The notes under the pieces: model-generated
What the model saw: only the letters and a program-made list of their open reading frames with translations
Databases searched by the model: none
Told to the model about the DNA's origin: nothing
In this document: piece by piece, positions 13,310-24,300 of the stretch
Numbering within the stretch: position 1 is the first letter of the stretch
Layout of the letters: every line of letters begins with the position of its first letter
Source of the DNA: Castor canadensis
Lineage: Eukaryota > Chordata > Mammalia > Rodentia > Castoridae
Direction of reading: 5' to 3'
Assembly: GCF_047511655.1 (NCBI RefSeq)
Contig: NC_133397.1
Location: 14,781,501-14,845,500, forward strand
Length of the DNA: 64,000 bases
Position numbers and translations under genes: made by a program

Positions 13310-13470
13310 CTCCAACAAGTCGCAGTGCCCCAGAGGAACCCAGCCGACGGGGCTGACGCTGTACGACCGGATACGAAGAGCGCCCTGAGGGCGTCTCGGC
13401 CTCAGCTGGCGGCCGTTGGCCAGCGGGGACCTGCGCGACCACGGCTGGAGAACGTGCGAGACCCGCCGCC
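13310..13470 (-). other. SMC6: SMC6 exon 1, 5'UTR (donor seen, start approximate)
   Basis: Inside the CpG island the minus strand has the donor-like sequence TTGGAG|gtatggtgagg, with the exon edge at 13310. A second in-register donor, TATG|gtgagg, would put the edge at 13305. Exon 2 begins only five bases before the ATG, so a non-coding first exon is required and this is the best donor upstream. The left end given (13470) is a placeholder because the transcription start cannot be read from sequence. Confidence 0.55.
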
Positions 13471-13554
13471 CCGGCGCCCACCACGGGACGGTCCGCGCCT
13501 GCGCCCCGCCCCCCCTCGCCCTCGGACTCCGCCCGCGCGTGCGCGCTTAGAGGA

Positions 13555-13563
13555 TTTCGCGCC
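13555..13563 (+). promoter_or_regulatory. E2F consensus site
   Basis: TTTCGCGCC matches TTTSGCGC and lies centrally between the two divergent first exons. E2F control would fit S-phase expression of SMC6 and GEN1, which is inference. Confidence 0.6.
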
Positions 13564-13583
13564 ACTCCAGGACTAGAGGAGGG

Positions 13584-13593
13584 ACCGGAAGTG
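13584..13593 (+). promoter_or_regulatory. ETS (GABPA/ELK-type) site
   Basis: ACCGGAAGTG is a full-length ETS consensus, common in TATA-less CpG-island promoters. It sits 21 bases from the E2F match. Confidence 0.6.
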
Positions 13594-13600
13594 CCCAGAG

Positions 13601-13665
13601 CGGGGCGGGGCGGGGCGGGGCGGGGCGGGGGGGGGGAAGGGAAGGGAAGGGAGGGGAGGAGGGGG
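13601..13665 (+). repeat. CGGGG tandem repeat plus G run and AAGGG repeats
   Basis: Six CGGGG units (13601-13630) run into a G tract (to 13636) and then GGGAA-type repeats. Multiple GGGG tracts on the plus strand predict a G-quadruplex and also read as overlapping Sp1 boxes. It is located between the divergent transcription starts. Confidence 0.85.
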
Positions 13666-13749
13666 CGGTAGGAAGGGAAAGTATGAGGCACGCGCGGCTC
13701 AGCGGCAGGCAGGCCATTTGCCTAAGTGAAAGCGAAGACCGCTGGGCGC

Positions 13750-13759
13750 CCATGGCAAC
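13750..13759 (+). promoter_or_regulatory. RFX X-box half-site
   Basis: CCATGGCAAC matches one half of the RFX palindrome GTTNCCATGGNAAC; the other half is degenerate. Weak evidence by eye. Confidence 0.35.
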
Positions 13760-13869
13760 AGGTCGACGCATGCGTCTGCCAATCGATACGGAACCGGGAA
13801 AGTGAGCCGAGAGAGTGGCCCCGGTGTAAGGCTATGGGGGGCGGGCTCATTTGCAGCCGTTTCCCGGAA

Positions 13870-14053
13870 GAGGCGGGGCCTGAGGCAAGGGCGCGGGATT
13901 CGAAAGTGGTCCCAGGCGCTTTGTGCTTTGGAGCAGAATGACCTTTCGTTTGCGAAAACTCAGAAACTTGGAGACAGCTGTAGCTAAACTTCAGCCCAAA
14001 CTGGTAAATGACGAAGGGGCTTCTTCCAAAGCCAAGGAGAAAGGGCTGTCCGG
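13870..14053 (+). other. GEN1: GEN1 exon 1, 5'UTR (start approximate)
   Basis: A strong donor, CCGG|gtaagtccc, ends the exon at 14053, in the 3' half of the CpG island, pointing toward GEN1. Exon 2 begins just before the GEN1 ATG, so an upstream non-coding exon is needed. The start is a placeholder between the GC-box region and 13938. The exon contains an ATG at 13938 that opens a 39-codon upstream ORF (separate entry). Confidence 0.7.
13938..14053 (+). CDS. Upstream ORF in GEN1 leader (exon 1 part)
   Basis: An ATG with A at -3 opens a frame beginning MTFRLRKLRN that runs 38 codons to the exon 1 donor with two bases left over. If exon 2 starts at 18211, the next codons are GGA TAA, giving a 39-residue basic peptide that stops 8 nt before the GEN1 ATG. 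If exon 2 starts at 18191, the frame runs on through the GEN1 start and stops at 18234-18236. Unspliced it also stops at once (TAA at 14055). It is not in frame with GEN1. Whether it is translated is unknown. Confidence 0.4.
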
Positions 14054-14799
14054 GTAAGTCCCGCGAGACGGTAGAGACCCGGACCTCCCTGGTCCTTCCA
14101 TCTGTTCTTCTGCAAGTCTGGGTTAGGGCCGCGTCGTGTCCGCCGGCAGCCTCCCTTCCTCTAAGAACGCCTTCAGTGGTTTCCTTTTTCTGGACAGTAG
14201 AAAATCTGAGCCACGCCGCCAGTCCTACCCGGCCCCTGCCTGCCAACCTGGTCTCGTGCCTGCCCTGTGGACACCTGAAGGTTCAACGGACCCGAGTGTC
14301 CTTTCATTCACCCCCAGGGGTTGAGTCCCACGCCTTGTTCAAGGCCATCCCAGCCAGCCTTCCTTGATGCCCATACTCATGCTTGGTGTTCTCTTTCCAT
14401 GTTAAGGCTGCAGTTTGAAACCATTTCTCACATAGCAATTACTTAGGGCATTAAGGTTGTGTATTTAGTCTTTTCTTCCCTCCCGCGTCAACCTGGAGTG
14501 TCAACTCCTTGAGTACGAACTACGGAAGTTCCTTGGCTTAGGTTTCCGCTCACTTCTCAACCCGAGGCTAACGTACCCCTTCTGTCTTCACACAACCCTT
14601 TGCATAAATGTGCTGACTACCCACCCAAGTAACATACTTTCTATGCCCCCAAATCTTACTTTTTAGAATGGGAACAAATGGCATTTATCGTCATCCAACC
14701 CCCAAATTGAGGTCCAATTTCTGACCTCCAGCAATGGAATTCCTTCCTTCAAATCCACCTTTTACTTCTGAAAGCAATCAAATATGTAAAATGAGCATA

Positions 14800-14812
<13 letters not shown>

Positions 14813-14842
<30 letters not shown>
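14813..14842. repeat. (AT)n microsatellite
   Basis: About 15 uninterrupted AT units in GEN1 intron 1, preceded by gcat variants. Self-complementary, so capable of cruciform extrusion. Confidence 0.9.
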
Positions 14843-14848
<6 letters not shown>

Positions 14849-16462
14849 TTGTCATGGGTTAATGAAAAATATGACAGTCAAAATAGACTTATTGGCCTGA
14901 AACAGTTGGGAGGTCCCTGCTTAGAAGTCACTTCTTTCAGTGACCAAGACTAGGTGCAGCACCTCTGTCTGTATACCCCTGTGACTTGCTCTCCTTATCT
15001 CTGTCTGTGCTGTTCACACAGTCACACTGCCCTTTTTTTTTTTTTTTTTTTTTGCAGTCTCACCCTACCAAAGTCTTTAAATGCAGCACTTGCTTGCTAT
15101 TCCTACAGCTTCTAGGAACATTCATTCCTATTATTAAGTTAAACCTCAAAGTTAATGCTAAATTCATGTGAAAGTAAAACAAAAATATTTTATAAAAAAC
15201 AGCACTACTAAGTGACATTATGTAGTAAATCCCATACAATTAATCAATCTTGCACTGATATGAAGTTTACACCATTTGCCAACAATTCTATGAAATATAA
15301 TTGAAATATATATTCCCATCTAAATGGGAATTGGGAAATTTAAGTGTTTTCTGCCTTTTGTCAAAATAAGTTTTCTAAATTTTGCTCAAAATTGCCTTAA
15401 ATAAAATGCATGCTTTTTTTGCATAAATCAGGCCACTGACTTCTTTTTATGTTCTTTAAATTTGATTCATTAGTGAAATTAGCAAGGTACTGTGTTTTTC
15501 TCACCTCATTCAGTTTTATAATTAACCAATAAAAGCTTATTAGGTTTTAAGGAAGTTTTAGGAGCATGAATTGATTTATGGACACCATCTGGTTACATCA
15601 AAGGATTTGTTTTTGTTTTAACTTGAAGTGAATTCTTAAGCTCTTTAAGTTGAAATTTATGTGCTTGAGCTACCAGCAGTAATTTTGGAACAAGAATAAT
15701 TTTTTTTTATTACAACTTACCAAAATTGGTCATACTATTCAAAGGATTTTAGGATCTTCTAATTCTTCTGATTTAATACATCTCATTTTGAAGAAAGGTT
15801 AAAAGTATTCCCAAGGTCAAACAGCTAAAATCACTGCCAAATCAAGAACCGAATCATAGACTTTCTGCATTCCAAGTTTAGTACTCTTTTCTTTTCACTA
15901 AACTAATTGAAACTAAATTGAAAGTTACTTGCTGTGTGTTGTTCTGACAATATAAGTATTCAGGTAAGTATTCTTGCGTCAACAGCTATTTTTTCAGAAT
16001 TGTGAATATGTGGGGACATACATTTTATATCTAACATATATATACAAATTGACATCAGTAGTTATTACCTGATATACAATTTGAGTAGGGACTCACCAAG
16101 TCCCCACCACAAAAATTTCAAATTTCACCCTTTTAAAAAAGTAAAAAAGCAAGACAAAATTTATAGATTTCAGTGGATTTAATATTTGTAGTATTTTAAA
16201 ATTTTACTTAATGTTGAGCGGTTTTCAAGTGGCCTCACGTTGATTATAACCTCATACACGAAAGACCTGTTCTTTCAGTGTAGTTCAATACCTTAAAAGT
16301 TGTTGAACTCTGCACCTTTGTAGGCAAGAGGCAAACCATGTAAAGATTTCTAGTTTTCTTTCCTACTCCTTACCTTAGAGGGCCACAGTTTTTAAACATT
16401 TTTAATTTGAAAAGTAATACATATATTTGGTAATACAAAAACTAAAATGCAAAGGAATGTAC

Positions 16463-16799
16463 TTTTTGTTTTTTTGAAGGTTTCTAGGTGTTGAATCCAG
16501 AACCTTGTGCTTGCTAGGAAGGCACTCTACCACATGAACCATGCCTCCAGCCCTTTTTTGCCTTGGTTATTTTAAAAATAGGGTCTGTCTTTATGTCTGG
16601 GTCAGCCTGAACTGTGAACATCCTATTTATGCTCACTCGTGTAACTGGGATGACAGGCTTGAACCACAGTGTCTACCCATTGGTTGAGATGTGGTCTCGT
16701 GAACATTTTTGCCCTGGCTACCCTTGAACTGTATGATTCTTCCCATCTTCCTCCCAAGTAGCTAGGATTATAAAAGGCTTTCTCCACCACGCTCATCTA
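16463..16799 (-). mobile_element. Composite B1-like + ID-like SINE, minus strand
   Basis: From left to right: T tract, ID-type reverse text (gcttgctaggaaggcactct, accatgcctccagccc), then B1-like reverse text (ctgggtcagcctgaactgtg, cccaagtagctaggattata). On its own strand the order is 7SL-derived first, tRNA-derived second, with an A tail. Moderately diverged and with internal extra sequence. Confidence 0.75.
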
Positions 16800-18210
16800 C
16801 AAAGGGATACACCCTGACAAATGATTCTTCTTGCCAACCTTGAACTGTAGTCATCATTAATATAAAACCTAGATTGTACCTGTTTTCATTTTAAATCTTG
16901 GAGACTTTTTCATCAGTACATATAGTACTCTGTTGATAGACACTTGTTTCTTCTCGGTATCAATGCTACATGAGTATATAGTGTGTATAAGTCTGTACAC
17001 AAGAATGTATCTTAAAATAGATTTCTAGAAAAGGTATGGCTAAAACCAGAAGACACTTGTATTTAAATTTGTGAGAGTTAAGGTCATAGCTAAATGAAAT
17101 AAGATTAGCTATGCTAATGTTCCTCCAGAGAGAATTACATCATTTCCTTTAGTAGGAATGTGTGCCACTATCCAGTGAGAATCGCAACTAAAAACTAAGA
17201 ATGAAAGCAAAACTAAGATTTTTGTTTCTGAGTTTTATGTGTTGGTTAATACCTTAAAAGTTTCATTTCCCTTCATAATAATGTTCTAGAAAACATGTGT
17301 CCTCACTCATTCTAAAATTTGCTACATCATTAACTCTGTATCTATGCTACAATGTTACACTCAGCCAGAACTTGATTTGAAATAGACAGTGTTATCACTT
17401 GACCACAGTAACTACTGAATGCTTCTTTGTGTTTAAATCTGTATGCTTTTCTTTGTAAACTGACATGATCTTGTATATTTGTGCACCTCATAAAAATGAG
17501 TGCACAAAAATGATACTCATGGTGGCCCTGGCAACATTGTAAAATTAAGATTCAGAAAAACACAGGGAAAATTACAGATACCAACTTCCAGGATTTATTT
17601 TCCTTGCCCAATATGAGAAAATTTATTTCTAAATTTATGGCCTCTGTTAAAGAAAAGAATACTGAAGATAATACAATAGATTTTATTCAGAAGGTTTCTA
17701 CATATTTTAATGTATTTCTTGCCTCCTAGTGTTTCTGGAGTGAATTAAGTCATTCAGAGAGTAATAATCTGGATTGTATTTGTGTAGTCAGATTTATATA
17801 ATCTTCATTGCAAATGCTACATAATGTCTTTGACAAATAATTATGAAGGAAAAAGGAAAACAAAAGGTATAACTGGTTAATAAGGAAAAGTCGGCCTCTA
17901 AGAAATACCAAAGTAGGTATTAGTAACAGAGTTACGACGGTAGATAGAAATGACTTAAGAGAATCCCAGCATTTTCTACCAACCTCTGCATTGTTAATTA
18001 GCGGTTGTCATCAGCTGGAACAAACCTAGTTACCACCATTTTTAATGTTTTGGGTGTTCTTGATTTATTTCAAAAAGCTGACTAATGAAAGAAATGAAGA
18101 GAACTTTCTATGAATTATCCTGTATTAACTCATAATATATTGTTTGAAATACTGTTCTGTTCTTGTTTTTTCTGACAATTTTCTATAAAGCATGTTTCAA
18201 ATTATAGCAG

Positions 18211-18383
18211 ATAATCGCCAGAATGGGAGTCAATGACTTGTGGCAAATTTTGGAGCCTGTTAAGCAGCACATACACTTGCAGGATCTTGCTGGGAAAACC
18301 ATTGCAGTTGACCTGAGTCTCTGGGTGTGTGAGGCACAGTCAGTCAAAAAAATGATTGGAATTGTCATGAAGCCCCACCTCAG
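18211..18383 (+). CDS. GEN1: GEN1 exon 2 (start codon; Asp30)
   Basis: ATG at 18223; 161 coding bases encode residues 1-53 and two bases of Arg54. It includes catalytic Asp30 in [12 protein letters not shown]. The donor is CAG|gtatagg. Two acceptors are possible, tagcag at 18210 and ataaag at 18190. The stronger pyrimidine tract precedes the upstream one, so the exon start is uncertain by 20 bases. Confidence 0.95.
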
Positions 18384-21300
18384 GTATAGGAAAAATTTTT
18401 GTAATATAAATGCATGCTTATATTAACAGTCTTGGTGCCTTGGTTTTGTTTCAAATTTAATTCTTTTTTTGCCTGTTTCGTATTTTATTTTAAGTATATT
18501 TAACATATCTAGGACTGTCATTTTTATTGATGGCTTAGAGACTGTTACCTCTTATGTTTGAACTCCAGGCCCTCCTATCTATCTCCTAATAACCACTAGA
18601 ATGCTCCCATCACTAAAAGTCAAAACTTTGAGAGACATTATCTCCCTCTTTTACCTCTCCCCCACACCCAGTCCATCAATAACTCTTTCCAGTTCTTCTC
18701 CTAAATTACACTTGGTACTCACAAACTTTTCTCAGTTTCTAGAGATAGCAACTCATTCTGTGCCAACCTCATTTCTCATCTGAACTGCTGAAAGGACATC
18801 TTCACTCATTTCCTTTCCTCTGTTCTTGGCCTCCTATTCCAAGCCAGTTTCCACATAGCAAAGTCTCCCTTGCTTAAAATACTCAGAGGTTTCCCACTCC
18901 ACTTAGATAAAGTCTTAGTGTAGTCTATAAAACATTTTTGTGCATAACATTTTGATACTAGCTAGATGTTATGCTATCTGGACTTTTGCTCTCTCTCTAT
19001 ATATATCAATGTATTAATATATCACTAATTTATATATTTCAGGAACTTATTTTTTCGTATTTCGTGTTTAACGCAAATGGGTGTGAAATTAGTGTTTGTT
19101 ATGGAAGGGGAACCACCAAAGCTGAAAGCTGATGTCATGAGCAAGAGGAATCAGATGCGTTATGGACCTTCGGGGAAAACATGGTCGCAGAAAACAGGGA
19201 GATCACAATTTAGCTCAGTCTTAAGAGAGGCAAGCATTCAGATTCAATTAATCATTTTTATTTGGATTGAAGAGTTCTTTTACTTTAATAAAGCTTGTAA
19301 ACTTCAACACTCATTAACTGTACTAGGAAAAGAGTGTATGTTTTAAAGTAAAACTGACCTGAGTTCGATTCCTGGCACTGGCATTTAGAAATTCTGCCAA
19401 TACTGGGCAGGACTTTTATGTGGACTTCAGTTCTTATTGGTAATACTTAACAGCAATGCAATAAAAATTCTAGAAAATATGTCTAAAATAACTAGTACAT
19501 AGTAGGGACTCTATCATCTTACCTTTTGTAAAATCTGTAGTACATAAAGAATTCCAAGGATATATGAGAGCTCATTAATTCCTACTTCACACATTCAAAA
19601 TTTATGATAGCTCTTATATAGAATACATATTTGGCTTCCCTTAGGGCATGTAATTTTAAAAAGTAATTGTTAAAAATCTATTATTTATTACTTGTAATAT
19701 TGTACTTTATATTTTTGTAAGGAAGAAATCATCCAAAATAAGATTTTATATGTTTTTTTAATTTACTTATTTATTTTGGTGGGACTAAGGTTTGAACTCA
19801 GGGCTTCACACTTGCAAAGCAAGTGCTCTACTATTTGAGCCACACCTCCAGTCCATTTTGCCCTGGTTATTTTGGAGATGGAGTCTTAGGAACTATTTTG
19901 CCCTGACTGGCCTCAAATCAGGATCCTCTGTATCTTGGCCTCCCAAGTAGCTAGGATTACAGACATGAGCCACTGGTGCCCAGCCTCAAATGTATATTTT
20001 TAAAGTGTTTTAATAGGGCACAAACAATTTTTATTGTGGGCTTTTCACTTAGCATATCATCTGCATAGTTCCCATGAGCCATATTGTACTCAGACCATAA
20101 CTTGTAGTGGTTGTGTGACATGTATGAAGCTGTGAATCAATCTCAAGATTGTGCACATCATTTGTACTTTAGTTTTTCTCCATTATACTTGAAATAATGG
20201 TTGACATTTTTTGTGCATACAGCTTTTTCTTATGATTTTGGATTTTAGATTAAATTACCCGAAGTAGAATTAATAGACTAAAGTTTGGATTTTTTTTTTT
20301 TTTTTGGCTGTAGCTGATTACTTTCTAGCAGTACAGATACAATTTCTGTGCATTCACGACAACTCCAGATGTTAGATTTATCATCATGCTACACAAAAGC
20401 AATGCTATATCATTTAGTGTATAATTGTAGCAGTGAGTTAAACATTTTTACCCTCTTTAGGTAACAACCTTCATGTCCTTTACCTGCTTATCTCTTGAGG
20501 TTTTAATTTTTTGTTTTGTGCAAGCTTTTCCAATATTAACAATATAAACCTAATATTATGTTTGAATTCACTTCCCTGGTTTTCTTTATTTTGGTTAAAC
20601 ATTCATTTATTTTAAAAGGCACTGCATAAATTAGTAGTCGTTTTTCTCTTCTCTGAAGTGTCTCCTGTTTTCTTTTCTTAAAGTAGTTTTCAGTTACTTA
20701 ATATTCCACCTTAATAACTGTCAGTAGATGAAATAAGGATCTATATTGTACTCTAATTATTTCTTGTGAAATTAGTTCCCGAAAAGTACCCATGGACCTC
20801 TTACTTGGGACATCAAGTGCCCAGTATCTCCATCTATCTTGCCTTCAGAGAATTGTTCCATTCGTATTTCTGTATTGCAGTCATTACAGTGCTTTTTGAC
20901 AGTTTTGTGTCAGTTCAGTGTTGCTCATCTATTACCATTTCGGATGTCTGCACTCCCATACACCCCCATGTCCTTTTAATCTACTGCCTGTCTTTAAGTA
21001 GGAAAAGCACAAATTAGTCTTCCCGCAGCACTACCACCATCCTGTATGATAGAGACATACAGGAGGAAAAAATCAGAACCAGCTTCATCACAACTTCTGT
21101 TTAGGTTCTTTGAAAGGAGTTGTAATAACAAATGGTGCCAGAAGCTGAAATAACTTTGCTAATTATGAAAAGACACTTCTTATCTAAGGTCAAGGTAGAA
21201 GCAATGCCTGTGGCAAAACTCTCTTTAAAAACCTGGCTAGTATCCTGAGAAGTAAAACTTTGTCCTTTTTTTGGAGGAGGGGGCACTTCGAGACAAGCCC

Positions 21301-24300
21301 TGCTATGTAGCCCAGGCTGTCCTCAGTCTGGTAATCCTACTGCTTCTGCCTCCCACGTTTTGTGATTGCAATCATATACCTCCACACCCAGCAGTACTTT
21401 GTCTTTTTGAACCTTGTCCACCTTGGGCAACATCTGGCAGAAGTTTGTTTATGTAATCATGCAAGCAATTAATCAGTCTGATGAGAGATGTTTATTCTAC
21501 CAGTTTGTAGAAAGTACTGGTGAATAGCCTCTTTTTTCCCAGCATACTCAGTATTCATCAATACAGAAAGAGTAATACATGACCAGAAAGATCAACTAGT
21601 CCTTAAAAGGTTTTCCAGAATGTGAAGCTAATAGCATTGAACAAAACAATGACAATCAAACATGGATTACTTTGTAATTGGCATTAAAAATATGAACTTT
21701 TATGACAAAACAATGGAAAGGTAATCTATTACCATTCTTAATTATCATCTCTTGATACATCTTGTTTCATCTATGTCCTTAACCACTGCTCTACTCCCAC
21801 ATTATTTTGAAGCAAATCCCAGTTGTAATACTGCATAATTTTCAGTTATCTCATTGTCACTCTAAAAGATGACTCTTAGAAAATAAATATAACCATAATA
21901 TGATTTTTATTATCCCACCTAAAAGTTTGGCAACTGTTCCTTAGTCCCATCAAGTATTCAGTTTCAGTTTTCCAAGTGTTTCTGAAATCCTGTGATTTTT
22001 AAAATACCTAAATGGCTACTGCTAATATTTCTAATATAGAAGTAAATTAAACAACGGAGAAATTTAATTCCTTGCACCTGCTTTTTGTTTTAGTGCCTTG
22101 ATATGCTCGAATGCTTGGGCATCCCCTGGGTTCAGGCTGCTGGGGAAGCTGAAGCCATGTGTGCTTACCTCAATGCGGGTGGTCATGTGGATGGCTGCCT
22201 CACCAATGATGGGGATGCTTTCCTCTATGGGGCCCACACTGTTTACAGGAATTTCACTATGAACGTCAAGGTATGTTTTTCTTTCTCGCCTCAGTATTGG
22301 TTTGCAAGTTACCTTTTGTGTTAAAGGGTTAATTAAATGAAGTATGTGTAAAATGCTTACCATAATGCCTGGCAAATAGCAATTAGTAAGTAAGTGTTTC
22401 CTGTTCCTAAAATCATTGCTGTACACTTCACGAAGCTAGAAGGGATTTTTGACAGTTTTCACCATAAATAAATGATAAATATTTTGAGATATATCAGTAA
22501 CCTGAATTAAATATTATATGCACATTGTATACATTTATCAATACAAGTGATTACATGGTACCCTTCTAATAGGCACATTTTTAGTGATTTTTACATAATC
22601 AATTAAAAATAAATTTTTAGTTATTGCGACAAGGTTCACGCTCCTAAAAATGTGGATTTCTCTACTTAATACTGGGCTTATTCACATGGTTTAGTTCTAA
22701 ATCACTTTCAATGGTATGTTACAAAATTGTATGTGAGTTGTAATGCCTTCACCAGAATTTTCAGTTTTACTATTTTATGCTCAAAAACACCTCTGGATAC
22801 TCAAGGCAGGGTGTTCCCAGTAGCATTGTTAATAATTACAAAAATTTAGCAAAGCAACCTAAATGCTCATAGGGGAATGGTTAAATGCTTTATAGTTATG
22901 GTTCACAGCTGGAGTACTGTCAGTGGACTGGGAAAGGGAGGGAATCTATACCTAGATATTTGGTGGTTTGGGAGGAGGTTGTCTAAACCTTCTGTCAGAC
23001 AATCCTCTTACCCCTCCCAAAATACTGGTAGTGCCCTCACTGAGAAATACTACCTCAAAGTCCATAAGATTCAATACTACACAGTCATTTATGTATATTG
23101 ACATAAAGATATCCAGGAATATTATTGGGGGAAAATGTTATGAAATAGCATTTTTATATAGTTCTACTTTTACATAAAAATAGTAGTAAATATTAGTGTA
23201 TAGCTGTCAGAGAAAAATGGGAGTTTTTTTGGAAGAATATGCACCAACCTACTAATAACAGTTAAATGTAAGTACCACAATTACAAGGAATGTTTATTTT
23301 CGGTTATATGCATTATACAGTACTATATACCTTTTTCCGTACCTAGAAGCAATCAAGGGAAAAATTGCCCACTATGGTTTATTTTCAGAGCCATTTTTTG
23401 AAACTATGACTTTATTTTCATCTATCCAAATGTCAGATTCTATGAAGATTCTGGTGATCAAGATAATTTTTTAGGAATAAGCATTTAAAGATAATTTTGA
23501 CAAATTTTTCATTGTAATATCATTTAATGTGTAAAACACCTTTTGAGGATTCAACTAAATTTACTTTCTTTAGGACCCGCATGTTGACTGTTACACTATG
23601 TCATCCATCAAGAATAAACTAGGTTTGGATAGAGATGCTCTGGTTGGACTAGCAATACTTCTTGGCTGTGATTATCTTCCAAAGGCAAGCTGAAATCATA
23701 TTTATTTTCTTTTCATAGTGTGTCTTTCTGGTACCTTTCATGCTGTTATATGATTAAGAATCTGAATTAAAATACAATTTTAAGCATAATAAGCCATGTG
23801 GTAACTAAAATGATCAGCATTTCAGATGGTGTTAAAAAGCTGACTTGTGATTCCAAATGTTGTAAATGAGAACAGGATAATAAGTAGAACCACAGAATAA
23901 TAACCTCAGTAAACCGTTACTCTAGGTGAAGAGATTCATATTGAAGTTTGACTACCCTTTCAAAGAAACATAGGAGTTGCTCTTTTCTTGTATCATTCTG
24001 TTGTTAGTTTCTATCATTCTTTTGTCTGTTTTTTAGTTTTCAGTATCCATTATAGCTTTCCAGTTGTGCATATGCTCAGTATTATTACTGTTGCTAAGCA
24101 ACATGATGATCGAGATAAACCATTCATACTTCCATGCCTTTCAGTATTGCATTGGGTTTTGTTCATTAGAACATTTTGTTAATGTCTTAGTATAAACAAT
24201 ATAATACTCTGCACCAAATAGGTATAACAGGGTGAGTGATAAGAATCATAAGAATAAATTTCTTAAGTACTATATATAAAAATTAAAATGACAGCTTGGT

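Larger units (their letters stand above)
12900..14290. promoter_or_regulatory. CpG island / bidirectional SMC6-GEN1 promoter
   Basis: CpG density and G+C rise abruptly against AT-rich flanks. The minus-strand SMC6 exon 1 donor (13310) and the plus-strand GEN1 exon 1 donor (14053) lie 743 bp apart and face outward, so both genes start inside the island. No TATA box is evident between them. Motif matches include E2F at 13555-13563, ETS at 13584-13593, GC boxes at 13601-13630 and 13871-13880, an RFX half-site at 13750-13759 and an NRF1-like CG palindrome near 13764-13773. Motif calls are by eye. Several long GC-rich open frames here are composition artefacts. Confidence 0.85.
14054..18190. other. 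GEN1 intron 1
   Basis: Holds an (AT)n microsatellite (14813-14842), a run of about 21 T before a gcag (15032-15056) and a composite SINE (16463-16799). Otherwise AT-rich with no recognised exon. Confidence 0.6.
19230..22093. other. GEN1 intron 3 (GC-AG)
   Basis: Contains the B1-ID composite at 19771-19985, a B1 at 21266-21394 and old LINE-like sequence around 20030-20450. No additional exon recognised. Confidence 0.6.

Noticed and set aside
12626-13576. 316-codon plus-strand open frame across the CpG island, with several overlapping frames on both strands
   Set aside because: Open only because of high G+C. It has Pro/Arg/Ala-rich composition, no family resemblance, and overlaps the SMC6 first exon and promoter on the other strand.
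13722-14246. 174-codon minus-strand frame opposite GEN1 exon 1
   Set aside because: GC-driven frame in the promoter with no recognisable domain. The real exon boundary signals here are on the plus strand.
15032-15060. Poly-T then gcag as an alternative 5'UTR exon acceptor
   Set aside because: Looks like a strong acceptor, but no convincing donor follows nearby; a T run is common in introns.
22064-22426. 120-codon minus-strand frame
   Set aside because: Antisense shadow of GEN1 exon 4 extended into introns.
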